64,000 bases of DNA from FEN-1297 sp963843605 (GCA_963843605.1 CAWJLA010000005.1:124001-188000); one strand, 5' to 3'; shown: positions 39,801 through 49,515, counted from the first letter of the stretch. Numbers and translations are program-made. Notes: a model not told the origin generated them from the letters alone.

Positions 39801-41897
39801 ATGAAGCTTGAAAAAATTCTTCTTGTAGTTCTTTTTCTCTCATTAAATTTATTTTCAAATAACAAAATAATAGCTCAATGGATTAATACGGGACCTTTTG
39901 ATGCATCTATCAGTTGTCTTGCAGTAGTAAATAATACCATTATTGCCGAAACCGGTAACGGGGTTTATAAATCAACTAACGACGGTACCAATTGGATTAA
40001 AGCAAATGACGGTTTACCTATAAATAAAAACGTAACTGCCTTGGGGGTTTCAGGCACAAATATTTATGCCGGCACTAACGGTAAAGGGATTTATATTTCT
40101 ACCGACAACGGCTCAAGCTGGGCGGCCGTAAATAATGGCCTTCCCGATACTTCTTATGTTGCCGCTTTTGCCGTTTCCGGTTCAAACGTTCTGGCTTCAA
40201 TTAATAATTCTGTTTATATAACGGACAATAACGGCGGCAATTGGAATGATGCATCCAACGGTCTTCCTTCCTTAGGAAATAATGTTACCGCTTTCGCTGT
40301 CTCCGGGACAAATATCTTTGCGGCAACCAGTGCAGGCTTTTATATTTCGACAAATTTTGGTACAAACTGGGCCATTGTGGACAGCAGTTTACCTTCATAC
40401 GGTCAGGTAGGCGCTTTTGCTGCATCTGACTCTAACCTTTATGCTTCCGATTACAGCGGAAATGTTTTCAGATCCACCGACGGCGGTAAAAACTGGACAT
40501 ATGCAGATAACGGCTTGCCTCCGAATGTAAATGTTTATGCGTTTGCTATTTCGGGCACCAGCATTTTTGCGGGCACTTCCGACGGCGGTGTTTTGCTGTC
40601 TACCGATAATGCCGAAAAATGGACGGTGATTAATAATAATTTAAAGGACTTACATATAAATGCATTTGCAGTTTCAGGTAATAATTTATTTGCCGGAAGC
40701 GAGTTCGGTTTGTTTTTTACATCCGATAAAGGTAAAAATTGGACTGCCGTTAATAACGGCTTTACAAATCTTTATGTAGGTGATTTTGCAGTTTCAGGCA
40801 ATGTCATCTATACCGGAGCCGGCTACAGTATTTTCAGATCTACCGATGACGGAGCAAACTGGGATCAATTAGACAGCGGATTAACCCCTGACGTTACTGT
40901 AAATACTATGGCCTTTTCCGGAAGTAATATTTTTGCCGGTGCATTTTATGACGGAATCTTTTCATCAAAAATTAACGGTGAATCATGGAAACAATCGGAT
41001 AACAGTTTACCTTATCTCCGCATAAATGCTCTCGCGGCTTCCGATACAAATATTATAGCCGGTACAAATTATAACGGTATTTTCATATCGGGAGACGAAG
41101 GTAAAAACTGGACACACGTTGACAGCGGTTTATTCAACAGCGGCATAAAAACATTCGGAACCGCAGGGAATAATGTTTTCGCGTCAACCGATTTCGGCAG
41201 TTATGTTTCAAACGATAACGGAAAGAACTGGATGAGTGTTAACAGCGGTCTGCTTTCTAATGCTTCCATGAATGAATTTGTAAATTCCGGTACAAATTTT
41301 TACGCCACAGACGGTAATAGTATTTTCCTATCTACAGACAACGGTACAAACTGGGATACTTTAAATAATATTTTACAAGTGAACGATAACATCTTTTCTA
41401 TTGCCGCTTCCGGCAATTATATTTTTGAAGCAACAAACAACGGCGTCTTTTTTACTGAAGATAACGGAAAGAATTGGACTGCCGTTGACGGCACTAATCT
41501 GCCAAATGTCTATATCAATACAATGACAGTTTCCAATTCAAATTTATTTCTGGGATATCCCGATGACGGTGTTTGGCAAAGGCCGTTGTCTCAAATAATT
41601 ACTTCTGTGAAAGATATTAAAAACGTATCCCCTTTGTCTTTTAGACTGTCGCAGAATTATCCCAATCCGTTCAATCCGACAACTACCATTCGATATCAAA
41701 TACCTGTAAGCGGACTGGTAAATATCACAGTGTTCAATATACTCGGGCAAAAAGTAAGGCAGCTTGTAAACGAAATTAAACATGCGGGAAACCACACCGT
41801 GCAATTCAATTCCGGCAATCTGAGCAGCGGAATATATTTTTATCAGTTTACATCGGGGAATTATACAGATATTAAAAAGATGATTTTACTTAAATAG
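39801..41897 (+). CDS. T9SS-secreted BNR/sortilin-like beta-propeller protein
   Basis: ATG 39801 is chosen because it begins a signal peptide (ending N-K-I-I-A-Q-W); an in-frame TTG at 39747 adds 18 unlikely residues. About 13 repeats of roughly 44 residues follow, each with the pattern N-I-F-A-G-T-x-x-G-x-F-x-S-T-D-x-G-x-N-W. This is the Asp-box/Ycf48-like pattern that folds into large beta-propellers. The C-terminus is a T9SS sorting domain (N-Y-P-N-P-F-N-P, then G-I-Y-F-Y and K-K-M-I-L-L-K). Total is 698 residues. Proteins of this type bind glycans or other proteins at the surface; the ligand here is unknown. It stands alone after the OB-fold kinase. Confidence 0.82.
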   Translation: MKLEKILLVVLFLSLNLFSNNKIIAQWINTGPFDASISCLAVVNNTIIAETGNGVYKSTNDGTNWIKANDGLPINKNVTALGVSGTNIYAGTNGKGIYISTDNGSSWAAVNNGLPDTSYVAAFAVSGSNVLASINNSVYITDNNGGNWNDASNGLPSLGNNVTAFAVSGTNIFAATSAGFYISTNFGTNWAIVDSSLPSYGQVGAFAASDSNLYASDYSGNVFRSTDGGKNWTYADNGLPPNVNVYAFAISGTSIFAGTSDGGVLLSTDNAEKWTVINNNLKDLHINAFAVSGNNLFAGSEFGLFFTSDKGKNWTAVNNGFTNLYVGDFAVSGNVIYTGAGYSIFRSTDDGANWDQLDSGLTPDVTVNTMAFSGSNIFAGAFYDGIFSSKINGESWKQSDNSLPYLRINALAASDTNIIAGTNYNGIFISGDEGKNWTHVDSGLFNSGIKTFGTAGNNVFASTDFGSYVSNDNGKNWMSVNSGLLSNASMNEFVNSGTNFYATDGNSIFLSTDNGTNWDTLNNILQVNDNIFSIAASGNYIFEATNNGVFFTEDNGKNWTAVDGTNLPNVYINTMTVSNSNLFLGYPDDGVWQRPLSQIITSVKDIKNVSPLSFRLSQNYPNPFNPTTTIRYQIPVSGLVNITVFNILGQKVRQLVNEIKHAGNHTVQFNSGNLSSGIYFYQFTSGNYTDIKKMILLK

Positions 41898-41965
41898 TAT
41901 CATTTGATACTATTTATTTAATCTACTAAATATTTATAAGTTCAGTATTTCTTTGATAAACGACT

Positions 41966-42003
41966 AAAGAATTAGTCCCTTTTTCATCCCTTCGCTCGAT
42001 TTA
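41966..42003 (+). promoter_or_regulatory. Stress-regulon element, copy 1 (before CsbD-like/SpoIIE genes)
   Basis: Matches the shared element: TTAGTCCCTTTTTCATCCC, then TTCGCTCGATT. Two TCCCTT repeats are 11 bp apart. It ends about 60 bp before ATG 42063. Six clear copies occur in this window, all in sense orientation to a start codon. Confidence 0.8.
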
Positions 42004-42062
42004 CTAACCAACTTTTTCTTCATAATATGGCTTGTGAGTAATAACCAGGAAAGAGGTTTTAT

Positions 42063-42248
42063 ATGTACCAGATAAATAATAAAGGCAATTGGGTTGCTCT
42101 TAAAAAAAAGATTAAACTGGCTTATCCGGCAATAACCGAAGAAGATTTAAAATTAGATAACGGCAACGAGTACAATCTTTTAATCAGATTGCAAAAAAAA
42201 TTCTCAAAGACTAAAGACGAAATCATAAGAATGATTGATAAGTTGTAA
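42063..42248 (+). CDS. CsbD-like general stress protein
   Basis: The 61-residue protein fits the CsbD pattern: N-x-G-N-W-V-A-L-K-K-K-I near the start, I-T-E-E-D-L-K-L in the middle, then L-I-R-L-Q-K-K-F and a final I-R-M-I-D-K-L. These are short cytoplasmic helical proteins induced by general stress in many bacteria; their biochemical role is unclear. A GAAAGAGG ribosome site precedes ATG 42063. It follows copy 1 of the stress-regulon element and lies 40 bp before the SpoIIE-type phosphatase gene, so the two are probably co-transcribed. Confidence 0.75.
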   Translation: MYQINNKGNWVALKKKIKLAYPAITEEDLKLDNGNEYNLLIRLQKKFSKTKDEIIRMIDKL

Positions 42249-42288
42249 TAAGAAATCTATATTTAGAATAATCTTTTAAACATGCATT

Positions 42289-43490
42289 ATGATTGAACCG
42301 AAAATTTTTTATAGGAAGCTGGATTCTTTGCTCAGTAAAATAACTTCGGCAAAATCCGGCGCGGACTTTCTTTTTACAATCGTAAATGAACTCTTAAAAA
42401 CTTTCGGTATAGATCTTCATATCGGAAGCGGACGTATATATGAGAAGGATAGCACTTCGTATATTTTAATTTCTCCGCTTTCAAATCATGAGAATTCAGA
42501 TTTTAAAACAAATCTTTTTATAAATTCAAAAGATGTACAGGCTGTATTGAATTATAAAACTTATATATTCGATCAGGCCGAGTCCGGCGCGGGATTAAAA
42601 AACAGCCAAGGCAAAGAATATACAATTCCCGTTGCTATTACCGTAAACAATCAGGAACACGAATGGATAATTATTTTTGAATTAATGAACGGATGGATTC
42701 GAGAAGAAATTGAATTCTGTCTTAATGCGGTTAGAGCGGTATTAAATTACAGACTGCTTTCTGAGTCGATAAAAAACGAATATGAGCAGGCCTACTTGAT
42801 CCAGAAAAGTTTGCTACCGACATCTTCGCCGGTATTTCCCGGATATCAAATTGCCGGGAATTCCAGACAGGCGGAGCTTGTTGGCGGGGATATTTTCGAT
42901 TATTATAAATTCAACGAGGAAGAATTCGGGTTCTGCATCGGGGATGCGAGCGGACACGGGTTACCTGCCGCACTATTAGCGCGCGATGCAATAATAGGTC
43001 TTCGGATCGGGTTTGGAAAATAATATGAAGATGGTGCACACTTTAAAAAAATTAAATAAAATTATATTTCAAAGTGTCTATTCAACCAGGTTTATTTCCC
43101 TGTTTTATGCCGAAATGGAATTAAACGGTAATTTGTTTTATGTAAACGCGGGTCATCCTTCCCCTATCCTTGTATAATGACGATGAGATAACAGAACTTG
43201 AATCTACGGGACTGGTATTCGGAGCGCTCCCCGAAATTGAACTGCGGCGGTCTTATATCAAAATGAATCCGGACAGTATACTAGTATTATTCAGTGACGG
43301 AATAGTGGAAAGACAAAACAATAACGGCGATTTTTTTGAGTTGGAAGGTTTGAAAAATGTTATTGCCAAAAATAAAGATAAAGATGCTGAGGGAATATTG
43401 AATGTAATATTTCAAACTGCAGATGAATTCGGGAATATGAGCAAATGGGAAGATGATGCGACTGTTGTGGTAATAAAAAGAACTACTTAA
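42289..43490 (+). CDS. SpoIIE/RsbU-type PP2C phosphatase with N-terminal GAF-like domain (two frameshifts)
   Basis: About 399 residues after removing two extra bases, near 43015-43021 and 43164-43172. The N-terminus (about 15-165) has a GAF-like look. The PP2C domain has Q-K-S-L-L-P near residue 180, G-G-D-I-F-D-Y-Y, D-A-S-G-H-G-L-P-A-A-L, N-A-G-H-P-S-P near 290 and a final D-D-A-T-V-V-V-I. These are the metal-binding Asp and Gly-His motifs of RsbU/SpoIIE. Such phosphatases dephosphorylate anti-anti-sigma factors in partner-switching stress control. It sits behind the CsbD-like gene and copy 1 of the stress element, suggesting feedback in the regulon (inference). No anti-sigma or anti-anti-sigma gene is visible in the window. 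Confidence 0.82.
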
Positions 43491-43532
43491 TTTATTGCAT
43501 ACGATTGCCTCTGCCGGTTATTATCATTCTTA

Positions 43533-43570
43533 AGTATTAATCCCTTTTCTATCCGTTAGAACCATTTACA
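43533..43570 (+). promoter_or_regulatory. Possible degenerate copy of the stress-regulon element before the radical SAM gene
   Basis: Reads ATTAATCCCTTTTCTATCC, then GTTAGAACCATTT. It keeps the TCCCTTT and ATCC cores at nearly the same spacing but loses CGATT. Located about 105 bp before ATG 43673. Similarity may be coincidental. Confidence 0.3.
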
Positions 43571-43672
43571 GTCGGAATTATTTTCTATACCTTGTTAGAC
43601 GTAGAACTGAATGTAACAAAAGCGGAACAAATTGCCTATTAAGAATAATAATAAAAACTAATTGAGAAAAAA

Positions 43673-45151
43673 ATGAAAATTCTTTTAGTTTATCCGATGT
43701 ATCCGGACACTTTCTGGAGTTTTAAACATGCTTTGAAGTTCGTATCGAAAAAAGCAAGTTTTCCTCCGCTGGGTTTATTAACCGTTGCTTCAATGCTGCC
43801 CAAGGATTGGTATAAAAGATTAATTGATATGAATGTGAATGAACTGACAGACGATGATATTCTATGGGCAGATTTTGTTTTTATTAGCGCGATGTCAATA
43901 CAAAGCGAATCGGCTAATTTAGTAATCGAAAGATGCAAAAAACTAAATACAAAAATTGTGGCCGGCGGTCCTTTGTTTACCAGCAGTCCCGAATATTACC
44001 GGAGCATCGATCATTTGATTCTTAATGAAGCCGAAATTACTCTTCCGCAATTTCTAAATGATTTAAAAGAAGGGGATCCGAAACCAAAATACACGTCGGA
44101 AGATTGGGCTGAAATTACAAATACTCCCCTGCCCCTTTGGGATCTTTTATCTATGAAAAATTATACTTCGATGAATGTCCAATATTCGCGCGGCTGTCCT
44201 TTTGACTGCGACTTTTGCGATATAACGGTTCTTTACGGAAGAAGACCCCGCACAAAAACTAAAGAACAGGTTATTTCCGAATTGGACGCATTATATTTTG
44301 CGGGCTGGAAAGGTCCCGTTTTTTTTGTAGACGATAATTTTATCGGCAATAAAGCGAAATTAAAAAAAGATATTCTTCCTGCAATCGCCGATTGGAATGA
44401 AAAAAGGAAAAACCCTTTTTATTTTAACACGGAAGTATCGATCAATCTAGCCGATGATGACAAATTGATGCAGCTTATGGCTAAAGCGGGATTTGAAGCA
44501 GTATTCATCGGTATCGAATCTCCGAACGAAAAGAGCCTGATTGAATGTAATAAAATCCAGAACAGAAACCGTGATCTTATTTCCAGCATAAAAAAAATTC
44601 AGGAGTCGGGCATGGAGGTCCAGGGAGGTTTTATTGTCGGGTTTGACAACGATCCCCCGGCAATATTCGATAAGTTAACAAATTTCATCCAGGAAAGCGG
44701 AATAGTTACAGCCATGGTCGGACTGTTAAACGCTCCCAGGGGAACTAAACTACAAAAGAGACTGCTTAATGAAGGAAGGTTATTAAACGATTTTACCGGA
44801 AATAACACAGATTTTTCCATCAATTTTATTCCTCACATGGATTCCCAAGAACTTCTTAACGGCTATAAGAAAATTTTAGATACTATCTATTCACCAAAGT
44901 ATTATTACGAACGTGTGATGCGTTTCATGAAAGATTTTGAACCGAAGAAGAAAAAAGTTTTTCATCTTAATCCTAATTACGTGCTGGCATTGTTTAAATC
45001 TATAATCAAGTTAGGTATAATCGGCGAGGAAAGGGTTTACTATTGGAAATTATTTCTCTGGTCGCTGTTCCGCAAGCCGCAGCTTTTTTCCCTGGCGATA
45101 CTTTTTACCATTTACGGGTTTCATTTCAGGAAAATAGCAAATAGTTCATAA
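43673..45151 (+). CDS. B12-binding-domain radical SAM protein (DUF4070-like C-terminus)
   Basis: The 492-residue protein has an N-terminal cobalamin-binding-like Rossmann domain (about 1-150; P-P-L-G-L-L-T-V-A-S-M-L, A-G-G-P-L-F). The radical SAM core carries C-x3-C-x2-C near residues 175-182 (R-G-C-P-F-D-C-D-F-C). F-F-V-D-D-N-F-I-G-N, G-I-E-S-P-N and G-F-I-V-G-F-D follow, with a DUF4070-like C-terminal part. Relatives include hopanoid C-2/C-3 methylase-like and other class B-type methyltransferases. Substrate cannot be assigned here. It is followed 45 bp later by a cytochrome c gene. Confidence 0.85.
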   Translation: MKILLVYPMYPDTFWSFKHALKFVSKKASFPPLGLLTVASMLPKDWYKRLIDMNVNELTDDDILWADFVFISAMSIQSESANLVIERCKKLNTKIVAGGPLFTSSPEYYRSIDHLILNEAEITLPQFLNDLKEGDPKPKYTSEDWAEITNTPLPLWDLLSMKNYTSMNVQYSRGCPFDCDFCDITVLYGRRPRTKTKEQVISELDALYFAGWKGPVFFVDDNFIGNKAKLKKDILPAIADWNEKRKNPFYFNTEVSINLADDDKLMQLMAKAGFEAVFIGIESPNEKSLIECNKIQNRNRDLISSIKKIQESGMEVQGGFIVGFDNDPPAIFDKLTNFIQESGIVTAMVGLLNAPRGTKLQKRLLNEGRLLNDFTGNNTDFSINFIPHMDSQELLNGYKKILDTIYSPKYYYERVMRFMKDFEPKKKKVFHLNPNYVLALFKSIIKLGIIGEERVYYWKLFLWSLFRKPQLFSLAILFTIYGFHFRKIANSS

Positions 45152-45196
45152 TAAAAGTTTTTACACTTTTGAACAAAAAAGGATTAGGAAATTAAA

Positions 45197-45679
45197 ATGA
45201 AAACAGTGTTTAGTTATTTAGCGGCAATAATTATTCCATTACTATTAGTGAATCTTTTAAACACAAATAATACTTTTATTTCAAAAACACATGCAAAAGA
45301 TATTGCTGTTTCCAATGATTCTACAAAAAAAGTTGATAACGGCATTGGCCCTATAAAAGGAATGAAATTAGGTCCAATTGATAAAAAGTTAGCTGATAAA
45401 GGTCAGGATTATTTTGATAGTAAATGTATAGCTTGTCATAACCTTGATAAAAAATTAATCGGCCCTCCTTTAAGAAATATAGCAAGGGACAGCTCACCTC
45501 TTTTTATAATGAATTATTTACTTAATACAACTGAAATGCAGAAGAAAGATGCTGATATTATGGCCCAAATAAAGGCGAATAACGGTGTTATAATGCCGAA
45601 TCAACATCTTACAAAAGAACAGGCAAGAGAATTATTAGAGTACTTTAGAGCAGTTGCTAAAAATAAAACGATTCATTGA
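45197..45679 (+). CDS. Monohaem c-type cytochrome
   Basis: The 160-residue protein has an N-terminal signal or anchor helix (about 5-22). A class I cytochrome c domain carries the haem site C-I-A-C-H (C77, C80, H81) and a likely distal Met ligand, M133 in G-V-I-M-P-N. L-I-G-P-P-L-R-N-I-A after the haem motif is typical of small soluble electron carriers. Expected in the periplasm, possibly anchored. It lies between the radical SAM gene and the MacA-like gene, without a clear functional partner. Confidence 0.85.
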   Translation: MKTVFSYLAAIIIPLLLVNLLNTNNTFISKTHAKDIAVSNDSTKKVDNGIGPIKGMKLGPIDKKLADKGQDYFDSKCIACHNLDKKLIGPPLRNIARDSSPLFIMNYLLNTTEMQKKDADIMAQIKANNGVIMPNQHLTKEQARELLEYFRAVAKNKTIH

Positions 45680-45881
45680 AATAAATCGTTTAAGTTACTC
45701 GTGAGAAGTAAAATATTTCGATTTGTTTTCATCTAGTTAAAAATAATCAAATTAGGTTATAAGCGAATTCTTTCCGGCATTGAGAGTCTGATTTTTTTTA
45801 TATAAAACGAGCTTTTGTATCCATAAAAATAACTTAAACAAAGTACTAATTATACAGTAAAATTTTTTGTAGTTGAGCAAA

Positions 45882-47150
45882 ATGAAAAAGAAAATAACCA
45901 TTTACAGTTTAATCGCCGTAGCTTCATTTATTATTATTTATTTCTTATTTATTAGGAGTAATAACCCCACAGTTAAGTTTACATTCACTCAAATAAAAAG
46001 AGGGAATGTTATTAATATGATTTCAAGCACCGGGACTATGGAAGCCGTTTCCACCGTTGATATCGGTACACAAGTATCAGGTAAGATTGCAAAGATATTT
46101 GTAGATTATAATTCCCACGTTAGAAAGTGGCAGCTATTAGCCATTATTGATACAACCGCTTTATCCCAGCAAGTTCACAATGCCAGAGCATCTCTTCTAA
46201 AAGCCGAAGCTCAATTTATACTGGCCAAAGCTCAATATGCGCAGAATGTGACATTAAATCAAAAAAGATTTTTATCAGATTTGGATCTTATTACCTCAAA
46301 ATCAACATTGGTTTCCGATTCCGCAGATGTAGAATCATCTAAAGGCAACTTATTGCAAGCTAAGACAAACCTTGGTTATGCATATATCTATTCTCCGATA
46401 AAAGGAATTATAATTAACAAAAACGTGTTGGAAGGAAATACCGTAGCCGCCAGTTTGCAGGCGCCTGTGCTGTTCTCGATTGCCGAAGATCTTTCCAAGA
46501 TGGAGATCTTAGCTTCTGTTGATGAGAGTGATATCGGACAAATAAAAGTGGGGCAAACTACCGATTTTAATGTTCAAGCCTATCCCGACAAAAAATTTAT
46601 GGGTAAGGTTGTACAAATAAGATTGAACTCCCAGGTTATTTCAAATGTAGTTGAATATACTGTAGTGATTAATGCCGACAACAGAAACAACCTGCTTTTA
46701 CCCGGTATGACTGCTACCGTAGATTTTTATATTGCTCAAAAAAATAATGTCCTTATAATTCCGAACGAAGCGCTCGGTTTTCTACCTGATCAACAAACGC
46801 TTGTAAAATATAATGTGACCTTGCAAAAAAATAACGGAATCTTTCCGGGTGCTGCCGACCTTAATCCAAAAAATCAGGACGGAAGCTCTTTCCGGAATGA
46901 TTCAACAAAACGGCAAGCTAAAATTCTGAATATAGGGAAAGTTTGGTCGCTTGATGAAAAAGGAAATCTTAAACAAAATTTTTTAGTACTTGGTATAACC
47001 GACGGAAAGAATACTGAAATAGTTAAAAGCAAGAATATAAAAGAAGGAATGAATGTTATTATAGGTACAGCTTCCGATGCAAATGGAAACAAAACTAATT
47101 CGAACGCGGCCGCCAGAGGTATGCCAAGAGGGATTGGAAGAGGCTTATAA
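45882..47150 (+). CDS. macA: MacA-like periplasmic adaptor of an efflux pump
   Basis: ATG 45882 is used; a TTG 9 bp upstream is also in frame. The 422-residue protein has an N-terminal membrane helix (about 5-23), a lipoyl-like half-motif (G-T-M-E-A-V-S-T-V-D-I-G-T-Q-V-S-G), a coiled-coil hairpin (about 80-145), the second lipoyl half (Y-I-Y-S-P-I-K-G-I-I) and a beta-barrel domain (D-E-S-D-I-G-Q-I-K-V-G-Q). This is the HlyD/MacA architecture. The C-terminus is Gly/Asn-rich. It is followed 2 bp later by an ABC ATPase and then an FtsX-type permease, the usual MacA-MacB set. No outer-membrane TolC-like gene is adjacent. Confidence 0.88.
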   Translation: MKKKITIYSLIAVASFIIIYFLFIRSNNPTVKFTFTQIKRGNVINMISSTGTMEAVSTVDIGTQVSGKIAKIFVDYNSHVRKWQLLAIIDTTALSQQVHNARASLLKAEAQFILAKAQYAQNVTLNQKRFLSDLDLITSKSTLVSDSADVESSKGNLLQAKTNLGYAYIYSPIKGIIINKNVLEGNTVAASLQAPVLFSIAEDLSKMEILASVDESDIGQIKVGQTTDFNVQAYPDKKFMGKVVQIRLNSQVISNVVEYTVVINADNRNNLLLPGMTATVDFYIAQKNNVLIIPNEALGFLPDQQTLVKYNVTLQKNNGIFPGAADLNPKNQDGSSFRNDSTKRQAKILNIGKVWSLDEKGNLKQNFLVLGITDGKNTEIVKSKNIKEGMNVIIGTASDANGNKTNSNAAARGMPRGIGRGL

Positions 47151-47152
47151 TA

Positions 47153-47905
47153 ATGGTTAAGACAATAATAAAAACCGTTGACCTGACAAAAACATACAAA
47201 TTAGGTGATGTGGAAGTACATGCGTTAAATGCCGTTAATATTTCCATTGAGGAAGGTGAATTCGTTGTAATTATGGGGGCTTCCGGTTCGGGCAAATCAA
47301 CTTTAATGAACATCCTCGGATGCCTTGACAGCCCCACTTCCGGGGTGTATTATCTTGATGGTGTTAACACAAGCAAGCTTTCAAAAAACGAATACTCGGC
47401 AATTCGAAATCAAAAGATCGGGTTTGTCTTCCAGGGATTTAATCTGCTGCACCGGACTACTGCATTAGAAAACGTAGAGCTTCCTTTAATGTATGACAGA
47501 AGCAACAGAATAAAAGATCCAACCCGGAAATCAATCGAATCTCTTGAACGTGTGGGTTTAGGAGATAGAATGCACCATGAGCCTAACCAGATGTCGGGCG
47601 GTCAGCAGCAAAGAGTTGCAATAGCGAGAGCTCTTGTAAACGAACCGGCATTAATTTTGGCAGATGAACCGACAGGAAATCTTGACAGCAAAACGTCCGT
47701 CGAAGTGTTTGAGTTATTCCAGGAATTAAATGATGAAGGAATTACGGTTGTTTTGGTAACACATGAAAGAGACTTTGCAAATTTTGCTCAACGAATCATT
47801 GAACTGAAAGACGGAGCAATTGTCCGCGACTACCAAATTGAGGAAAGGCTAAATGCAAAAGAAGAACTTGGGAAATTAAAAAAAGCCGAGCTAAGCAAAG
47901 TATAG
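47153..47905 (+). CDS. ABC transporter ATP-binding protein (MacB/LolD type)
   Basis: The 250-residue protein has Walker A G-A-S-G-S-G-K-S-T-L near residue 40, signature M-S-G-G-Q-Q-Q-R-V-A near 145 and Walker B L-I-L-A-D-E-P-T-G-N-L-D near 165, followed by the H-loop V-T-H-E. The family subgroup (MacB/LolD/FtsE-like) is shown by sequence and by position between a MacA-like adaptor and an FtsX-like permease. The charged C-terminal tail is unusually long and helical. It powers export of a substrate that cannot be predicted. Confidence 0.92.
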   Translation: MVKTIIKTVDLTKTYKLGDVEVHALNAVNISIEEGEFVVIMGASGSGKSTLMNILGCLDSPTSGVYYLDGVNTSKLSKNEYSAIRNQKIGFVFQGFNLLHRTTALENVELPLMYDRSNRIKDPTRKSIESLERVGLGDRMHHEPNQMSGGQQQRVAIARALVNEPALILADEPTGNLDSKTSVEVFELFQELNDEGITVVLVTHERDFANFAQRIIELKDGAIVRDYQIEERLNAKEELGKLKKAELSKV

Positions 47906-47925
47906 GAATTTAGAAGGAACAGATA

Positions 47926-49143
47926 ATGAAAATTAAAAAAATTTTGAAGGCGGCAATTAAGAGTATCTTAAAATCCCGCATGAGAAGTCTTCTAACTGCA
48001 CTCGGTATTATTATAGGCGTTGCTGCGGTAGTTGTAATGGTGGCAATAGGAGACGGCGCACAGCAGCAAGTTGAACAGCAAATTGCCGCTCTGGGTACCA
48101 ATATGATAATTATTTTTCCGGGCTCAAGCAGCTCCGGAGGAATAAATAGAGGCGCAGGAAGTATAAACAGGTTTACGATGGATGACGTTGAAAAAATAAA
48201 AGATGGCGCTTCTCTTATTAAATACGTTTCTCCCGTTATCAGATCAAGCGCGCAAATAATAGGTGGTGCCGGCAACTGGAGCACTCAAGTGCTCGGAGTC
48301 GCAACGAACTATTTAAATATCCGTGACTGGCCTTTATCATCCGGCTCATTTTTTACCGATAGAGATATTCTTTCAAGAGCTAAAGTTGCTGTCCTCGGAC
48401 AAACTATAGTAAACAATTTATTTCCAAATCAGGATCCAGTCGGGCAGCAGATAAGAATTCGAAATGTGCCGTTTAGAGTTATCGGCGTATTGAACCCCAA
48501 AGGTCAAAGCGCAATGGGAAGTGATAACGATGATGTTATTTTGTCACCTTCCACAACTGTTCTCGACAGGCTGGTTGGCGGCAGGTACATTAATTACATT
48601 CAGGCAAGCGCCGTTTCAGTTGATCAAATAAATCAAGCTCAAGCACAATTAACTACCATTATGCGCCAAGCTCACCATATAAAAGCCGGAGATGACAACG
48701 ACTTCACAGTTAGAAATCAAGCCGATATTACCGCGGCTGCTACAGCAACATCCGCCGTGCTTACAATTCTATTAGGTTCGGTAGCAGGTGTTTCTTTAAT
48801 TGTCGGCGGCATCGGTATTATGAATATTATGCTCGTATCCGTTACGGAAAGGACAAGAGAGATCGGAATTCGTTTATCTATAGGCGCAAGAACTTCGGAT
48901 ATACTTGTACAATTTTTAATAGAGGCATTGGTTTTAAGTTTAGCGGGCGGTTTGATAGGCATACTTCTATCTTTCGGCATTACTTACATTCTTAACACTT
49001 ATACAAGCCAGGCTGCATATATAAAACCTGCAATAGTTTTACTCGCGTTCAGCTTTGCCGGTATAATAGGAGTCTTTTTCGGATTTTACCCGGCGCGAAA
49101 AGCGGCAAATCTAAATCCTATCGACGCTCTTAGATATGAATAA
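47926..49143 (+). CDS. MacB-type ABC permease (FtsX family)
   Basis: The 405-residue protein has one N-terminal membrane helix (about 22-44), a large periplasmic MacB domain (about 50-270) and three C-terminal helices. The family motif R-T-R-E-I-G-I-R-L-S-I-G-A lies near residue 310. The end P-A-R-K-A-A-N-L-N-P-I-D-A-L-R-Y-E is the classic MacB/FtsX terminus. It is encoded 20 bp after the ATPase. Together with the adaptor it forms a tripartite-type exporter for a macrolide-like compound, peptide or lipid; substrate unknown. Confidence 0.92.
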   Translation: MKIKKILKAAIKSILKSRMRSLLTALGIIIGVAAVVVMVAIGDGAQQQVEQQIAALGTNMIIIFPGSSSSGGINRGAGSINRFTMDDVEKIKDGASLIKYVSPVIRSSAQIIGGAGNWSTQVLGVATNYLNIRDWPLSSGSFFTDRDILSRAKVAVLGQTIVNNLFPNQDPVGQQIRIRNVPFRVIGVLNPKGQSAMGSDNDDVILSPSTTVLDRLVGGRYINYIQASAVSVDQINQAQAQLTTIMRQAHHIKAGDDNDFTVRNQADITAAATATSAVLTILLGSVAGVSLIVGGIGIMNIMLVSVTERTREIGIRLSIGARTSDILVQFLIEALVLSLAGGLIGILLSFGITYILNTYTSQAAYIKPAIVLLAFSFAGIIGVFFGFYPARKAANLNPIDALRYE

Positions 49144-49256
49144 CAGATAAATTAAATTGTTAAAATTATTCTAACGGAAATCAAAGCGTGTAACTTTTCT
49201 ACTATATATAAATTCTAAATGATCTTATTTAATTAACAATTTATAGTGGGTATGGC

Positions 49257-49515
49257 ATGACTTTGAACCTATCGGATAAAAATAATTATTTAATGGGAAT
49301 ATTGGTTTTGGTCGGTAAAGACAGAGTTATTGGAAACTCTGATGAAAAAACAATCCGCCGAGGAGCAGGAGCCGCCGGAATTTTCACACCATGAAATTGC
49401 CGAAGTTTATATTAAAGATGCAATAAGGATTGCCTTTTCCGATCACGCTTTTCATTTGTATAAGGTGCAGTGGCTCTTTACCATTGTATCTAAAAATAAA
49501 TTATCAGGGCAATAG
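49257..49515 (+). pseudogene. Remnant of a small gene, frameshifted and probably internally deleted
   Basis: Two short frames look like parts of one protein. The first starts at ATG 49257 (N-L-S-D-K-N-N-Y-L-M-G-I, then V-G-K-D-R-V-I) and stops near 49394. The second frame, 49330-49515, carries F-S-H-H-E-I-A-E-V-Y-I-K-D-A-I-R-I-A-F-S-D and H-L-Y-K-V-Q-W-L. The layout recalls small helical TerB-like proteins, but a middle portion seems missing. Alternatively a sequencing error joins them. The rest of the interval 49144-49723 holds nothing recognisable. Confidence 0.35.
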
